Shown: in pieces, positions 26,335-39,437 of the stretch
Position numbering within the stretch: position 1 is the stretch's first letter
Layout of the letters: every line of letters starts with the position of its first letter
Origin: Cranoglanis bouderius
Taxonomy: Eukaryota > Chordata > Actinopteri > Siluriformes > Cranoglanididae
DNA: 64,000 nt
NCBI GenBank assembly: GCA_023630585.1
Contig: CM042567.1
Location: forward strand, 17,234,501-17,298,500
Reading direction: 5' to 3'
Notes under the pieces: model-generated
Seen by the model: only the letters and a program-made list of their open reading frames with translations
What the model was told of the DNA's origin: nothing
Database searches by the model: none
Position numbers and translations under genes: made by a program

Positions 26335-27960
26335 GCATGCTGATTGGTTCCCTCAATGCCGGTGCAGCAGCCTATCAGCCACGCTTCTCTATCTATGTAA
26401 CCCTTTATTATCCTGACTAACTCGCTGGCTATGGCCTCAGTGCATGCTATGAGATTTCACATCCTGCCACTTTCCCCACTACTAGCTTCCCTTCCTACTC
26501 CGGTAGCATGTCTCACCTTGACATCGATGAGGTTCTATGCCTTGATAAACCTGGCTCCATCCCCAGATGACATATCGCCACATCACAGCCTCAACACTGT
26601 TCTCCCCACATCATCTAGCAGAGCCTCTTTCATTCCTCAGCAGCTGCTGTCCTCCTTATCTCCAGAAGCCAGGTCTTAACAAGAATAACATTAAAAAAAT
26701 CTTACTCTGCTCTTCCAGCGTCCTGGACAAACGCATCGGTGAACACAGGGATATTTTCCTGTAATCTTAAAAAGATGCAACCCTTGAGTCTCTAAGAGTC
26801 TGTTGCTCGCACAATTAAAAATGGCTTTCACTGTATACTGATATACTATTCGTGAAGTTTTCCCAGAAAGGAGATCTGAGCTAGATTTTTACTTAGTTAT
26901 TATTGCAGACCTGGCTCTCAACTACGGCGACTCCCTCCTATTGTTGCCGGCTTGCATTCTAAGATGCCGTAGGAAGAGGAAAAAAGGCAAACGCTCTGGT
27001 ATTCTTTGCAGATCCCGGAAAAGATGCTTCAACCCTTCTCTCCCCAGTATCTTGTTAGCCAACAGTCAGTCTTGGGATAAAAAAACTTGACAAACTTAAT
27101 GAGAGAATAACATTTCAGCAGAACATACGGAACTGTTGCGTGCTGGCTTCCTATGAGATGTGGTTACACAAAGCAGTGCCCGACGTGGCCATCAGATTGG
27201 TGGGATTCTCAGTTTTTCGTCATGACAGAACATTAAACTCTGGTAAGAGCAGAGGTGGAGGTGTTTGCTTTATCATAAACATTACTTGGGGCACGAACTT
27301 TACAGTTTTAGCAACACACTGCTCACTGGAGCTTGATCTGCTGACAATTAAAGTACTCCCTTTCATTTAGTTCAGCCATCCTTACAGTAGTCTATATTCT
27401 GCCTCATGTGGACAAAACTAAAGCAGTGGACGAATTGTACAACACCATTAATGGAATGGAAACTGCACACCCTGAGGCTGCTTTCATTGTTGTTGGGGAC
27501 TTTAATAGGGCGAACATGAGGAAAGTTCTTCCCAAATACTACCAGCACATTAAGTTTCCCACACAAGGCGACCAGACTTTAGATCACTGCTATTCATCAC
27601 TAAAGGACAGTTACATAGTGACTTACATCAGTTTATCGTGGCACTGACCCCAAACACATGTGAAGTGGCCTGCGCACTATAACAGACAAAAAGGCAGGAA
27701 AAGCAGCGATGTGCCAGTGTCTTCCCTGCTGTGAAAATACCTGTTGACCATGACACCTGCCCTCTGGTTCTAACCACATCCGAAATGAGTAGGGCCTTCA
27801 TGAGAGTCAATGCTCAGATGGCACCAGGACCTGATGGCGTCCACAGATGTGACCAGAGGGCTTTGCTGACCAGTTAGCAGATGTTTTCACTAACATCTTT
27901 AATCTCTCTTTGAGTCTAACTGTGATCCCCACATGCTTCAAGCAGACCAACTGAGCTTGA
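26335..27960 (+). mobile_element. L2-like LINE, 5' part with endonuclease
   Basis: A 5' region (26350-26460, shared with 49020-49130) is followed by decayed ORF sequence, an endonuclease (27110-27650) and the start of the RT linker ('MAPGPDGVHRCDQRALL' near 27820), where it breaks off at about 27950. Together with 8320-10140 it shows that the same LINE family seeded both sites. Confidence 0.75.
27110..27650 (+). pseudogene. LINE apurinic-type endonuclease domain
   Basis: The segments are 'EMWLHKAVPDVAIRLVGFSV', 'HDRTLNSGKSRGGGVCFIIN' and 'THCSLELDLLTIK'. In a second frame (27408-27647) come 'HPEAAFIVVGDFNRANMRKV' and 'DQTLDHCYSSLKDSYIV'. GDFN is the conserved catalytic box of exonuclease-endonuclease-phosphatase type LINE endonucleases. 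A frame change occurs near 27370, and the final SDH box is lost near 27650. Confidence 0.8.
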
Positions 27961-28540
27961 GCAGTTCTGCAAGCTCAGATATCTGTTTCATAACAAAACA
28001 TGTGCGTTTATTTTAGCACTTTCGTCAGTGAAACAACTCAATACAGCCTTGTTGTGTCGTGTTGTTGCAATGAGAAAAAGCCTGAGGGTGCTGTGGGATA
28101 TGGTATTGTGATTGACCCACAAAAGGAGAAGGAGAAGAAGTGGATAAATAAAGAGAAGAAGTGAAACACAGTCGCATGTTTCTCTGACGAATACTTTTTT
28201 TTTTTTTTTTTACAAGTGTAGTATACCACAAGCCTATAAAACTTTGAAAGAAATACCAGTAGAACGGTAACCTAAATAATGTGTTAAAAATCTAACTATT
28301 AAATAAAATTTTAAAAACGTGGCTGGATTTTGCCGTGCTCAAACAAACCCACGCCAGACTAACAGACATCACCATATAAGGCATTTGATTATGATTACAT
28401 AATTTGTGTATTAATATAAAATCTCTCACTATATGGTAGGCTATAAATACAAATTAATATTGCACGCACTTTGTACTTGTCATAGTGCCCACTCAAGCAG
28501 AAATATTAATGTGACGTGTGACATGACACTACCGCAGATG
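27961..28540. other. No recognisable gene
   Basis: AT-rich sequence with a poly-T run near 28195. Short frames here overlap low-complexity sequence and have no domain. Confidence 0.5.
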
Positions 28541-28549
28541 ACACTCCAG

Positions 28550-29372
28550 CATTGTGGTGGCAAGGTGATGCGGTTGTCATGACCACCATCACAGCCCTAC
28601 TGACCACAGAACAGTTTTCCACTTTGCCTCAGTCCATTTTAAATGAGCTTTGGTCCAGAGAAGACGGCAGCGTTTCAGGATCATGTTCACATTTGGCTTG
28701 TTCTTTGCATGATAAGAGCTTTAAACTGCATTTGTGGATGACACGGCAAACTGTGTTCACAGACAATGAGTTCTGGAGTTGTTTCTGAGCCCATGCAGTG
28801 ATTTCCATTATAGAATCATGCCTGTTTTTATTGCAGTGCCGTCTGAGGGCCACAGGCATGAAATATTGATTTTTTTGCCCTTGTCCCTTGCGCACAGAGA
28901 TTTCTCCAGATTCTCAGAATCTTTTGATGATATTATGTACTATAGATGATGAGATATTCAAAGTCTTCACAATTTTACATTGAGGAAAATTATTTTGAAA
29001 TTGTTCCACAATTTGTAGATGCAGTTTTTCGCAGATTGGTGAACCTCTGTCATGGCAGAGACTCTGCCTCTCTAAGATACTCTTTTTTATACCCAATCAT
29101 GTTACTGCCCTGTTGCCAATTAACCGAATTAGTTGCAAAATGTTCCTCCAGCTGTTTCATTTTAGTAACACTTAGTTTTCTAGCCTTTTGTTACCCCGTC
29201 CCAACTTTTTTGATACATGTTGTGGCCATCAAATTCAAAATTAACTTATTTTTTTCTTAAAATGGTGCATTTTCTCGGTTTAAACCTTTGATATGTTTTC
29301 TATGTTCTATTGAGGGTTTATGATATTTGCAAATCATTGCATTCTGTTTTTATTTACATTTTACACAGCGGC
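28550..29372 (-). mobile_element. Tc1-like element fragment (family with CCAACTTTTTT ends)
   Basis: The minus strand carries an N-terminal helix-turn-helix ('VEQFQNNFPQCKIVKTL') and a second DNA-binding segment ('SIMEITAWAQKQLQNSLSVN', 'RVIHKCSLKLL'). The non-coding end 'gcaaatcattgcattctgtt' and 'atttacattttacacagcg' matches 30645-30690 inverted. A (TA)n tract abuts the end at 29375. Confidence 0.7.
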
Positions 29373-29503
<131 letters not shown>

Positions 29504-29504
29504 C

Positions 29505-30440
<936 letters not shown>

Positions 30441-30556
30441 AATTTCAAAATGATCTCAAACCCAAATGTCTTTAGGGTATAGCAAAAAAAAAAAAAGAAA
30501 GAAAAAAGAAAAAAAAGAATTGGCCTTACTGTTACAATACATTCAGAGGACACTGT
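30441..30556 (+). mobile_element. Right-end fragment of the mariner relic family
   Basis: 'gatctcaaacccaaatgtct' and 'gaattggcctta..cattcagaggacactgta' match 16690-16780. Only the terminal about 110 bp is present. Confidence 0.7.
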
Positions 30557-30567
30557 ATATGTATATG

Positions 30568-30569
<2 letters not shown>

Positions 30570-30638
<69 letters not shown>
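30570..30638. repeat. (AC)n microsatellite
   Basis: About 69 bp of AC repeats abutting a Tc1-like end at 30639. Confidence 0.97.
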
Positions 30639-30639
<1 letters not shown>

Positions 30640-31330
30640 TCCAAAAACGTTGGGATGCTGTGTAAAATGTAAATAAAAACAGAATGCAATGATTTGCAAA
30701 TCTCACAAACCCATATGTTATTCACAATAGAACTTAGAAAACATATCAAATGTTTCAACTGAGGAAATGTACCATTTTAAGAAAAAATAAGATAATTTTG
30801 AATTTGATGGCCATAACACGTCTCAAAAAAGTTGGGATGGGGGCAACAAAAGGCTGGAAAAATAAGTGTTACTAAAAAGAAACTGGAGAAGCTGGAGCAA
30901 CATTTAGCAACTAATTAGGTTAATTGGCAACAGGTCATGATTGGGTAAAAAAAAGAGTATCTTAACGAGGCAGTCTCTCAGAAGTAAAGATGGGCAGAGG
31001 TTCACCAATTTGCGATAAACTGTGTCTACAAATTGTGGAACAATTTCAGAATAATGGAAATTATTCCATTCCATCCATTCCAAACGTAAAATTGTGAAGA
31101 CTTTGAATCTATAGTACAGAATATCATCAAAAGATTCAGAGAATCTGGAGAAATCGCAAGGGACAAGGGCGAAAATCAATATTGCATGCCTATGATAAGG
31201 TGGCACTGCATTAAAACAGGCAGTGGACAACTGTTCTGTAGTCAGACAAATCGAAATTTTAAATTCTTTTTGGAAACCATGGACGCTACGTCCTCTGGAC
31301 TAAAGAGGAGAGGGGTGTACTCATTTATTC
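30639..31330 (+). mobile_element. Tc1-like element fragment (CCAAC-type ends)
   Basis: The left end 'ttccaaaaacgttgggatg' and following 'aatgcaatgatttgcaaat' match the inverted copy at 28550-29372. A decayed N-terminal transposase region ('LCLQIVEQFQ'-like, near 31020) follows. It stops at a (TA)n tract. Confidence 0.7.
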
Positions 31331-31337
31331 ACATGAC

Positions 31338-31338
31338 C

Positions 31339-31379
<41 letters not shown>
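31338..31379. repeat. (TA)n microsatellite
   Basis: About 42 bp TA run ending exactly at the start of the next Tc1 element. Confidence 0.95.
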
Positions 31380-31382
<3 letters not shown>

Positions 31383-32354
31383 TGACGTGAAAAAGTATTT
31401 GCCCCATCCTGATTTCTTCTGTTTTTGCATATATCTCATAGTAAATAGTTTTAGATATTCAACCGAAATACAACATAAACAACCTGAGTAACACACAATA
31501 CAGTTTTTATTTATTTTGTGGAAGCAAAAAAAAGTTTTCCAACACCTATCGCCAATGTGAAAAACTAATTGCCCCCTTAAACATAAAATCTGTTTGTGCC
31601 ACCTTTAGCAGAAATAACTTCAACCAAACGCTTCGGACACCTGGACATCAGTCTTTCACTTACTTCCATGACTAGCACTTACTCCTGTGCTTTGGATCAT
31701 TGTCTTGCTGCATAATCCAGTTCTGCTTGAGTTTCAACTTACGGACTGAAGATCCGACATTCTCCTTTAGGATTTTCTGGTAGAGAGCAGACTTCATGTT
31801 TCCCTCAATTATTGCAAGTTGCCCAGGCCCTAAAGCAACAAAGCATTTCCACACCATCACACTCCACCACCATGCTTGACCGTAGGTATGATGTTCTTTT
31901 TGTGGAATTCTGCATTTGGTTTATGCCAGATGTAATGTCTTACAAACAGTAATGTCTTACAAACAGTTCCACTTTTGACTCATCAATCCACAGAACATTC
32001 TCCTAAAAGGTTTGAGGATCATCAAGGTGTGTTTTGGCTAAATTCAGATGAGCCTTAATGTTCTTCTGGGTTCTTCTGTGTTCTTCCATGGATGCCATTT
32101 TTGCCCTGTGTCTTTCTGATAGTTGAGTCAGGAACAATTACCTTTATTGATGCAAGAAGGCCTGTAGGTCCTTTGATAGATCCTTGATAAGTAACTATTT
32201 TCAAATACAAATAAATTTTTACACAGGCCCAGTTGGTACTGGATAACTTTTTTGCTTCAATAAATAACATTATCATTTAAAAACTGTGTTTACTCAGTTT
32301 GCCTTTGTTTTATCTTAAATTTTGTTTTAATTTCTGAAACAAGTTAGTATGAGA
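31380..32354 (-). mobile_element. Tc1-like element, inverse copy of the 8143 family, truncated
   Basis: The end 'cagtgacgtgaaaaagtatt' and following 130 bp match the 8143 element. The minus strand encodes '[20 protein letters not shown]' and '[13 protein letters not shown]' (31860-31672). Most of the N-terminal domain is deleted (jump near 32180), and the far end runs into another insertion at 32355-32357. Confidence 0.8.
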
Positions 32355-32356
32355 TA

Positions 32357-32881
32357 CAGTACTGTGCAAAAGTTTTAGGCAAAGAAATGCTGTAGAGCAA
32401 AGATCCCTTCAAAATAATGAAATTAAATGTTTCTACATTTAAAAAAAAATACCGTGAAGAGCAGTAAACAGTAGTAAATGAAACAAAGTCAATATTTGGT
32501 GTGACAAAAAAAAATTAAAATTAAAATAAAATAGTACTCCCCAGTACAATTTGTGCAGTTTTATAAGGAAATTAGCTGGTAAGTTTTATTGAGCATCTTG
32601 CAGAACCAGCCACAGTTCTTCTGGAGACTTTGACTTTCACACTTGCTTCTTATTTTTGCAGCAAATCCCAGCAGCCTTCATTGTGTTTTTTGTCTGTTTG
32701 TCTTTCTTTAATGACATACAAACATTTTTCTGTAACATTTAATTTTGTGCTGGAAAACTAATGTTTGTGAATCTAAAATGTTTTTGTATTGACTTGATAA
32801 TATAGAAGTCATAAAATAAAAAATCTATAACAAAGTTTGTGCTATAAAAAATAGGATGCCTAAAACTTTTGCACAGTACTG
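32357..32881 (+). mobile_element. Complete copy of a 525-bp non-autonomous element (cagtactg ends)
   Basis: Ends 'cagtactgtgcaaaagtttt' and 'aaaacttttgcacagtactg' are perfect inverted repeats, preceded by TA at 32355-32356. There is no coding capacity. Two further fragments lie at 22210-22545 and 29505-29870. A Tc1/mariner transposase probably mobilised it, judged from the TA target and CAGT terminus. Confidence 0.85.
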
Positions 32882-32903
32882 TGTGTGTGTGTGAATATGA
32901 ATA

Positions 32904-35055
<2,152 letters not shown>

Positions 35056-35963
35056 TAGTGCTTGAAGTGGTATTTATTTATTTATTTATTTAAATAAAAT
35101 AAAATAAAAATTGCCATTGTAACGAAATTTCGATTGGCAGCAATCATAAAGCAGCTTTTATCAGTACAAGAACACTATAAGACAAATTTTACAATATAAT
35201 ATTACTATACAAGACAAATCCGGGTGCATCACCGTGTTATTGCACTGATTATTTCAGGCTGTATTGCACTGTTTGTAAGGTGCTATCCAGCATAGCAGCA
35301 TTCGGGGTGAAGGGGGTTCGAGGTGGTTTCAGGGTCCTTGTGTTAGTGTTGAAAGTAGAATCTAAGAAAACACAAACTCAGTCATTTAAAAACAAAACAA
35401 ACAAACAAAAAAAACAATTAAACATATTTTTAAAATATTGAAAAATTTAACGTGGCAGCAGTGTACTTTAGGTTTGAATATTTAACTCACTGTCATTCTG
35501 AGACGATGTTATATCGTCCTCTGGCCGGACTGCTTCAGACCATTTTACACCGGACGCCTTTTTTAGACTCCTTTCGCTTTTTTAACTCGAGACACTTTAT
35601 TTTAACAAGAGGCTCACACCGCACCGACTCACACCGTACGAAGGACGTTAAATGCACGCCTGAGTGAAGCATAAACTATAGAAATCCACTGAAATATCAT
35701 TTTTCTATACTCTGTGAATTTAAATTCCACTTGGTTTGCGAGTGCAGCCAAAAATACTTATAATCCCATGCATTAGTTAAATAATCTATTTGATTTTGTG
35801 TCTATGTAGCTGAGTAGTCTATGATGAGAAGCGCAGGTACATGGAGAAAAGAAATATCCGGTACACAAATAAAATAAAATAACTTAACATATAAAATAAA
35901 AATAAAAATAGACGTACCAGAACTGCATATGGTTAGTGCTGGCCCACTTCAAGCACTGACAGA
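35056..35963. mobile_element. Possible non-autonomous element with agtgcttgaagtgg ends
   Basis: 'agtgcttgaagtgg' (about 35056) is the inverted complement of 'cccacttcaagcact' (ending about 35959), and A/T-rich TATTT and AAATA runs sit inside each end. No target duplication was identified. The frame 35452-35667 has no recognised domain. Confidence 0.4.
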
Positions 35964-37050
35964 GGGGAGAATTAACATAAACCTAACGTGACTAGTGAAG
36001 ACTAATGATAATAACTACAAAAGTTTCTTTGCAATTCTCATTTTTAAGTGAATAAAGATAAAATAATCACAGTTTTTATATGAAAAGTTTGTCTAAATAG
36101 GTAAATTTTCTTTTAATTTGTGCATATGTTGTAGACAGATGTGCTCAATCATGATAGTAAAAGGTTTTATGACTGCCAAGTTTTCAGTACTTTTTAAAAA
36201 TTTCTTAGAGAGCTCAGATTCATTATAGCCTATTTTAACCTTTTAAAATTCAATAATACAATCAGATCTGTACACAACAGATTAGCAGTTGTTTTATATT
36301 ACATTATTTCTTGTTATCCATTTGACAGATTTTGATCATATCCATTACCAAAGCATGGTTCATCATTATTATGGTTACATTATAACAGGAGTTTTGTTCA
36401 GTCAACTTTATGCCCTCCAGGGAAAATTAAAACTTGAGAATTATGATTGAAAATCAGTCAGGAAAACTTAGTTTTTTTTATATGCTTTGGTACTATGTGG
36501 TAATTTTTCAAAACTCTTAGTACAAAACCCCAAACTGATCACACTTGTAACACAGCTAGTGTGAAAACCTGATCTCATGCTTTCATTATAGTTACACATA
36601 TTTTCTTTCCACAAAATCATTGTTTCAAAACACAAGATTATTGTAACATGTAATGAGAACATTTAGCGTAATCACCAAAACACAACAGTATGATCTTTCA
36701 GTTTGCTACTTTTAACAATCAGTTAATTCAACAGAAAACAATACAAGATACACATTTCAAATCACCCTTGGTTCTGAATGAATGTTACTGTACTGTAATA
36801 CAGTATACACAGTCATCACAATAGATATTACACTTACATTATCCAACCAAACTGACAAAAGCCATAATAAAAACATTTATACAAGTAAAATATGATCAAA
36901 GAACACATCAAAAGTCATTTATGCAGGAACAATTTTATTTTACAGTATTTTTACAACAATAATGTGGCTGCATTGTGAAATATAATAAATGTAAACAATT
37001 TACAGCATCTAGCTCCATCACCCTCTAAAAAAAGATAATTTGGTTAGCTC
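35964..37050. other. No recognisable gene or repeat
   Basis: AT-rich unique-looking sequence. It would contain the 3' exons of the transposase on the minus strand at 37053-38183 if they existed, but none could be identified. Confidence 0.5.
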
Positions 37051-37052
37051 TT

Positions 37053-38183
37053 TTACAAGGAATAGTTGACATTGTTAGTCTGTAGTAAAGTACTGTGAGT
37101 ATCACATACATAAAAACTGAACATACACACATAGTTCTGTACCTGAACATATTCTGAATGCAGTCGTTTCACACGGGCACTGTTTCTCTCAAAAGGCACC
37201 AGGTAAATTTGTCTCATAGAAACCAGGTGCTTCTTCAAAAGGCAGGCAATAGTTGGAAGACTGATTGATGCCACATTGACAAAGGTGTCATTGCTCTCCT
37301 CAGTAACCTGCTTTATTTCAGACAACCTTATTTCATTCCTTGCCCTGGCCATTTCCACCACAGCCAACTCTTGCTGGTCAGTCAGTATACATGTGTGACC
37401 TCCACCAGGTGGTTTCTTGCCAATTCTGAGAGTAAAACAGAGTATGCTGTCAATATTTTACTACTGTAAATGACTGTAAATGTAATGTGTGATAATGAAA
37501 TTTTGTTCACTATTCTATATAGTAATGCAGTTTACTGTACCATAATAGTATAGTCAATAGTTAGCAGACATACCGGTTTTCTTGGCGAAATGTTCTGATG
37601 ATGGAGCTGACAGTTGACCTTTGTAGGTTAGGGTGAACTAACCTGGCAGCCTCTGCCATGGTAAGGCCTCTGTTATCCACATGGTCACAAATGAAATGAC
37701 TTCATTTGAAATGACAGTACCCCAGATAGCAAATGACATCTGGCCCACATACTGTATGGAATGACGGCAATGACTCAACCTGAGTGTGGCTGGCTTCTGG
37801 GCCAGATGTGGGCTCAGATAAAACAAGCCTAAAACTGGCTTGTTGTGTGAGGGCCAGATATGGCCCATATGACCTTTGCCATTGCCAGAACTGAGTACCA
37901 TAGCTGGCCCAGATGAGGCCCAGAAATGTATGCTATCTGGGACATTACCTTCTGCTTACATTCTTCTGATGCCCACCTCTTTGTCTAGGGCATGCCCACC
38001 TTTTTGTCTAGACCCATGCCCACCTCTTTGTTGAGGCCCACACCCACTTCTTTGGCGGGGTCCACGTCTACCTCTTTGATCCGTCTGCAGGTTTCCTCTC
38101 TCTTCCAGTCTATCCTGCCCCTTGTTTGCCCATTGCAAATGCTCACACACAGTTCTACTTATATGGTATTCAACTGTAATCAC
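37053..38183 (-). pseudogene. IS630/Tc1-type transposase gene fragment with introns and RG-rich N-terminus
   Basis: Minus strand. 38183-37956 encodes an Arg/Gly-rich stretch ('GRRGPRQRSGCGPQQRGG'). After an inserted element, 37715-37574 encodes the helix-turn-helix 'DNRGLTMAEAARLVHPNLQR' with 'STVSSIIRTFRQENR', ending in donor gtatgt. An intron of about 145 nt ends 'ttttactctcag'. 37425 onwards gives 'KKPPGGGHTCILTDQQELAV', then 'LPTIACLLKKHLVSMRQIYL' and 'VPFERNSARVKRLHSEYVQ' before another donor-like gtacag. This matches a family of fish proteins with HTH and DDE_3 transposase domains. The catalytic exons are not present in recognisable form, so this is probably a dead fragment. Confidence 0.65.
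37722..37941. mobile_element. ~220-bp palindrome-ended MITE inserted in the transposase relic
   Basis: It starts 'cccagatagcaaatgacat' and ends 'aatgtatgctatctggg', an inverted repeat. The interior is rich in 'ggcccagat' and 'tggcccatat' type words, typical of a widespread fish MITE. It separates the RG-rich segment from the helix-turn-helix segment. No clear target duplication. Confidence 0.7.
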
Positions 38184-38733
38184 CAGGTGAAAGAAATGAG
38201 TAATAATTAGGATTTATTATGATCGCTCTATCCTGATTGAAAGCTCTTAAACCAATTATTGTAGTTTATACCTTAACAACACACCAACACAAAATGATCA
38301 GACCAGTTGAAAATCTATAGACATACCAAATAATTAACTGATTAACCTTTAAGTTCAGTTGGATTAAATGATAGACAAATGTATTAAACTGAGAGATGCA
38401 AATGAAAAGTTTGATAGTAATAGCATTATGAAAGACAGTTACTGTGAATTAAACATTTATATAGAGTATATGTATATATATAACATATATATACATTTAT
38501 ATATATATTTATTATATGTGGTGAAAAGAATACTTTGACATTTTGTGTTTTGTACTAACATAATTGAAAATATGCTGAAATGTTTGAAAAAAGTGCATTT
38601 TTTAATGATCTGTTGTGAGATTTGTATTAGGAGTTTTGAAAATTTACCACTTGCTTGTGAAAATTGCATTAAACCATTTTTTTTTTTTTTTTTAACTGTA
38701 ATTGTAGTACATAGGCATAGCATACAACTCATC
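38184..38733. other. AT-rich flank of the chromovirus, nothing recognised
   Basis: No open frame of interest; a poly-T run lies near 38676-38693. It ends in tcatc (38729-38733), the left copy of the chromovirus target duplication. Confidence 0.6.
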
Positions 38734-39420
38734 TGTTAGGTCGCGCAAGAAGCGCGACTTCAATTCCCAGAACTCTTATCCACACACTCCACACTACACT
38801 TCCCAGCAAGCTCGGCGGCCTACAAACATGGCCGCCAGGGACTACAACACCCACACACTACCTCGGTCACAATCACCCTCGTTCTAATCCCGCGCACCTG
38901 TCTTCTATTTCACTAACACGTTATTTAAGGACTTTTCTGTTACAGGTCTAACGCGAAGTATTGTTTGTTTTTTCCCAAATCTAACCTTACTGAGCTACTG
39001 CAACCTGGACCGATTCTCACGGCATTTGACATTAAGCTAAGTACTCTGGATTCCGATTTTCTCTCAAGCCCTCTTCCTATTTTACACATCTCGGTGATAG
39101 GTTTACTTGCACAAGTGTTTGATTTTCTGTTAGCGCTAATAGTTTGCACACCTTTTGTAATTACCACTATTTTGTTGTAAGGGTTCATTGTTGGATGCTG
39201 TTTTTGTTCGTTTTTTCCTTCCGTGGTTAAGTGTGTGTTTTTTGTACTACTAGCGCTAATACTTTTGAGAGTGTGTACAAGCTCTGCTTTAATATCCTGC
39301 GAAGACTCGAAGCCTTCTAAAAGCCTGTTGTTTGCCCTGTGTCCTTTTCTCATGCATGCTGAATAAAGTGACGAAGTTTTTGACCGCAACTGTGTCCAGC
39401 CTGCTTCTGGTATCGTAACA
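38734..39420 (+). repeat. 5' LTR of the chromovirus
   Basis: 687 bp, TG..CA bounded. It contains a short hairpin tcgcgc-aagaa-gcgcga (38741-38757), a TATA-like tatttaag (38922-38929), a predicted transcript start near 38951 and AATAAA at 39362-39367. Presumed U3 is about 38734-38950, R starts about 38951, and U5 follows the polyadenylation site. Confidence 0.95.
38922..38962 (+). promoter_or_regulatory. Chromovirus promoter and start of R with self-priming complement
   Basis: tatttaag (38922-38929) lies 29 nt upstream of 'acgcgaagtatt'. The 10-mer gcgaagtatt (38953-38962) is exactly complementary to aatacttcgc at 39422-39431, immediately after the LTR. In Tf1-type elements the 5' end of the transcript folds back to prime reverse transcription in place of a tRNA. 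The geometry here fits that model. Confidence 0.7.
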
Positions 39421-39432
39421 GAATACTTCGCC
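39421..39432 (+). other. Putative primer-binding site (self-priming type)
   Basis: The sequence directly after the 5' LTR is gaatacttcgcc. It lacks the TGG that tRNA-primed elements show, and aatacttcgc is complementary to the predicted 5' end of the element's own RNA. The Gag start codon lies only 17 nt after the LTR. Confidence 0.7.
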
Positions 39433-39437
39433 TCGAC

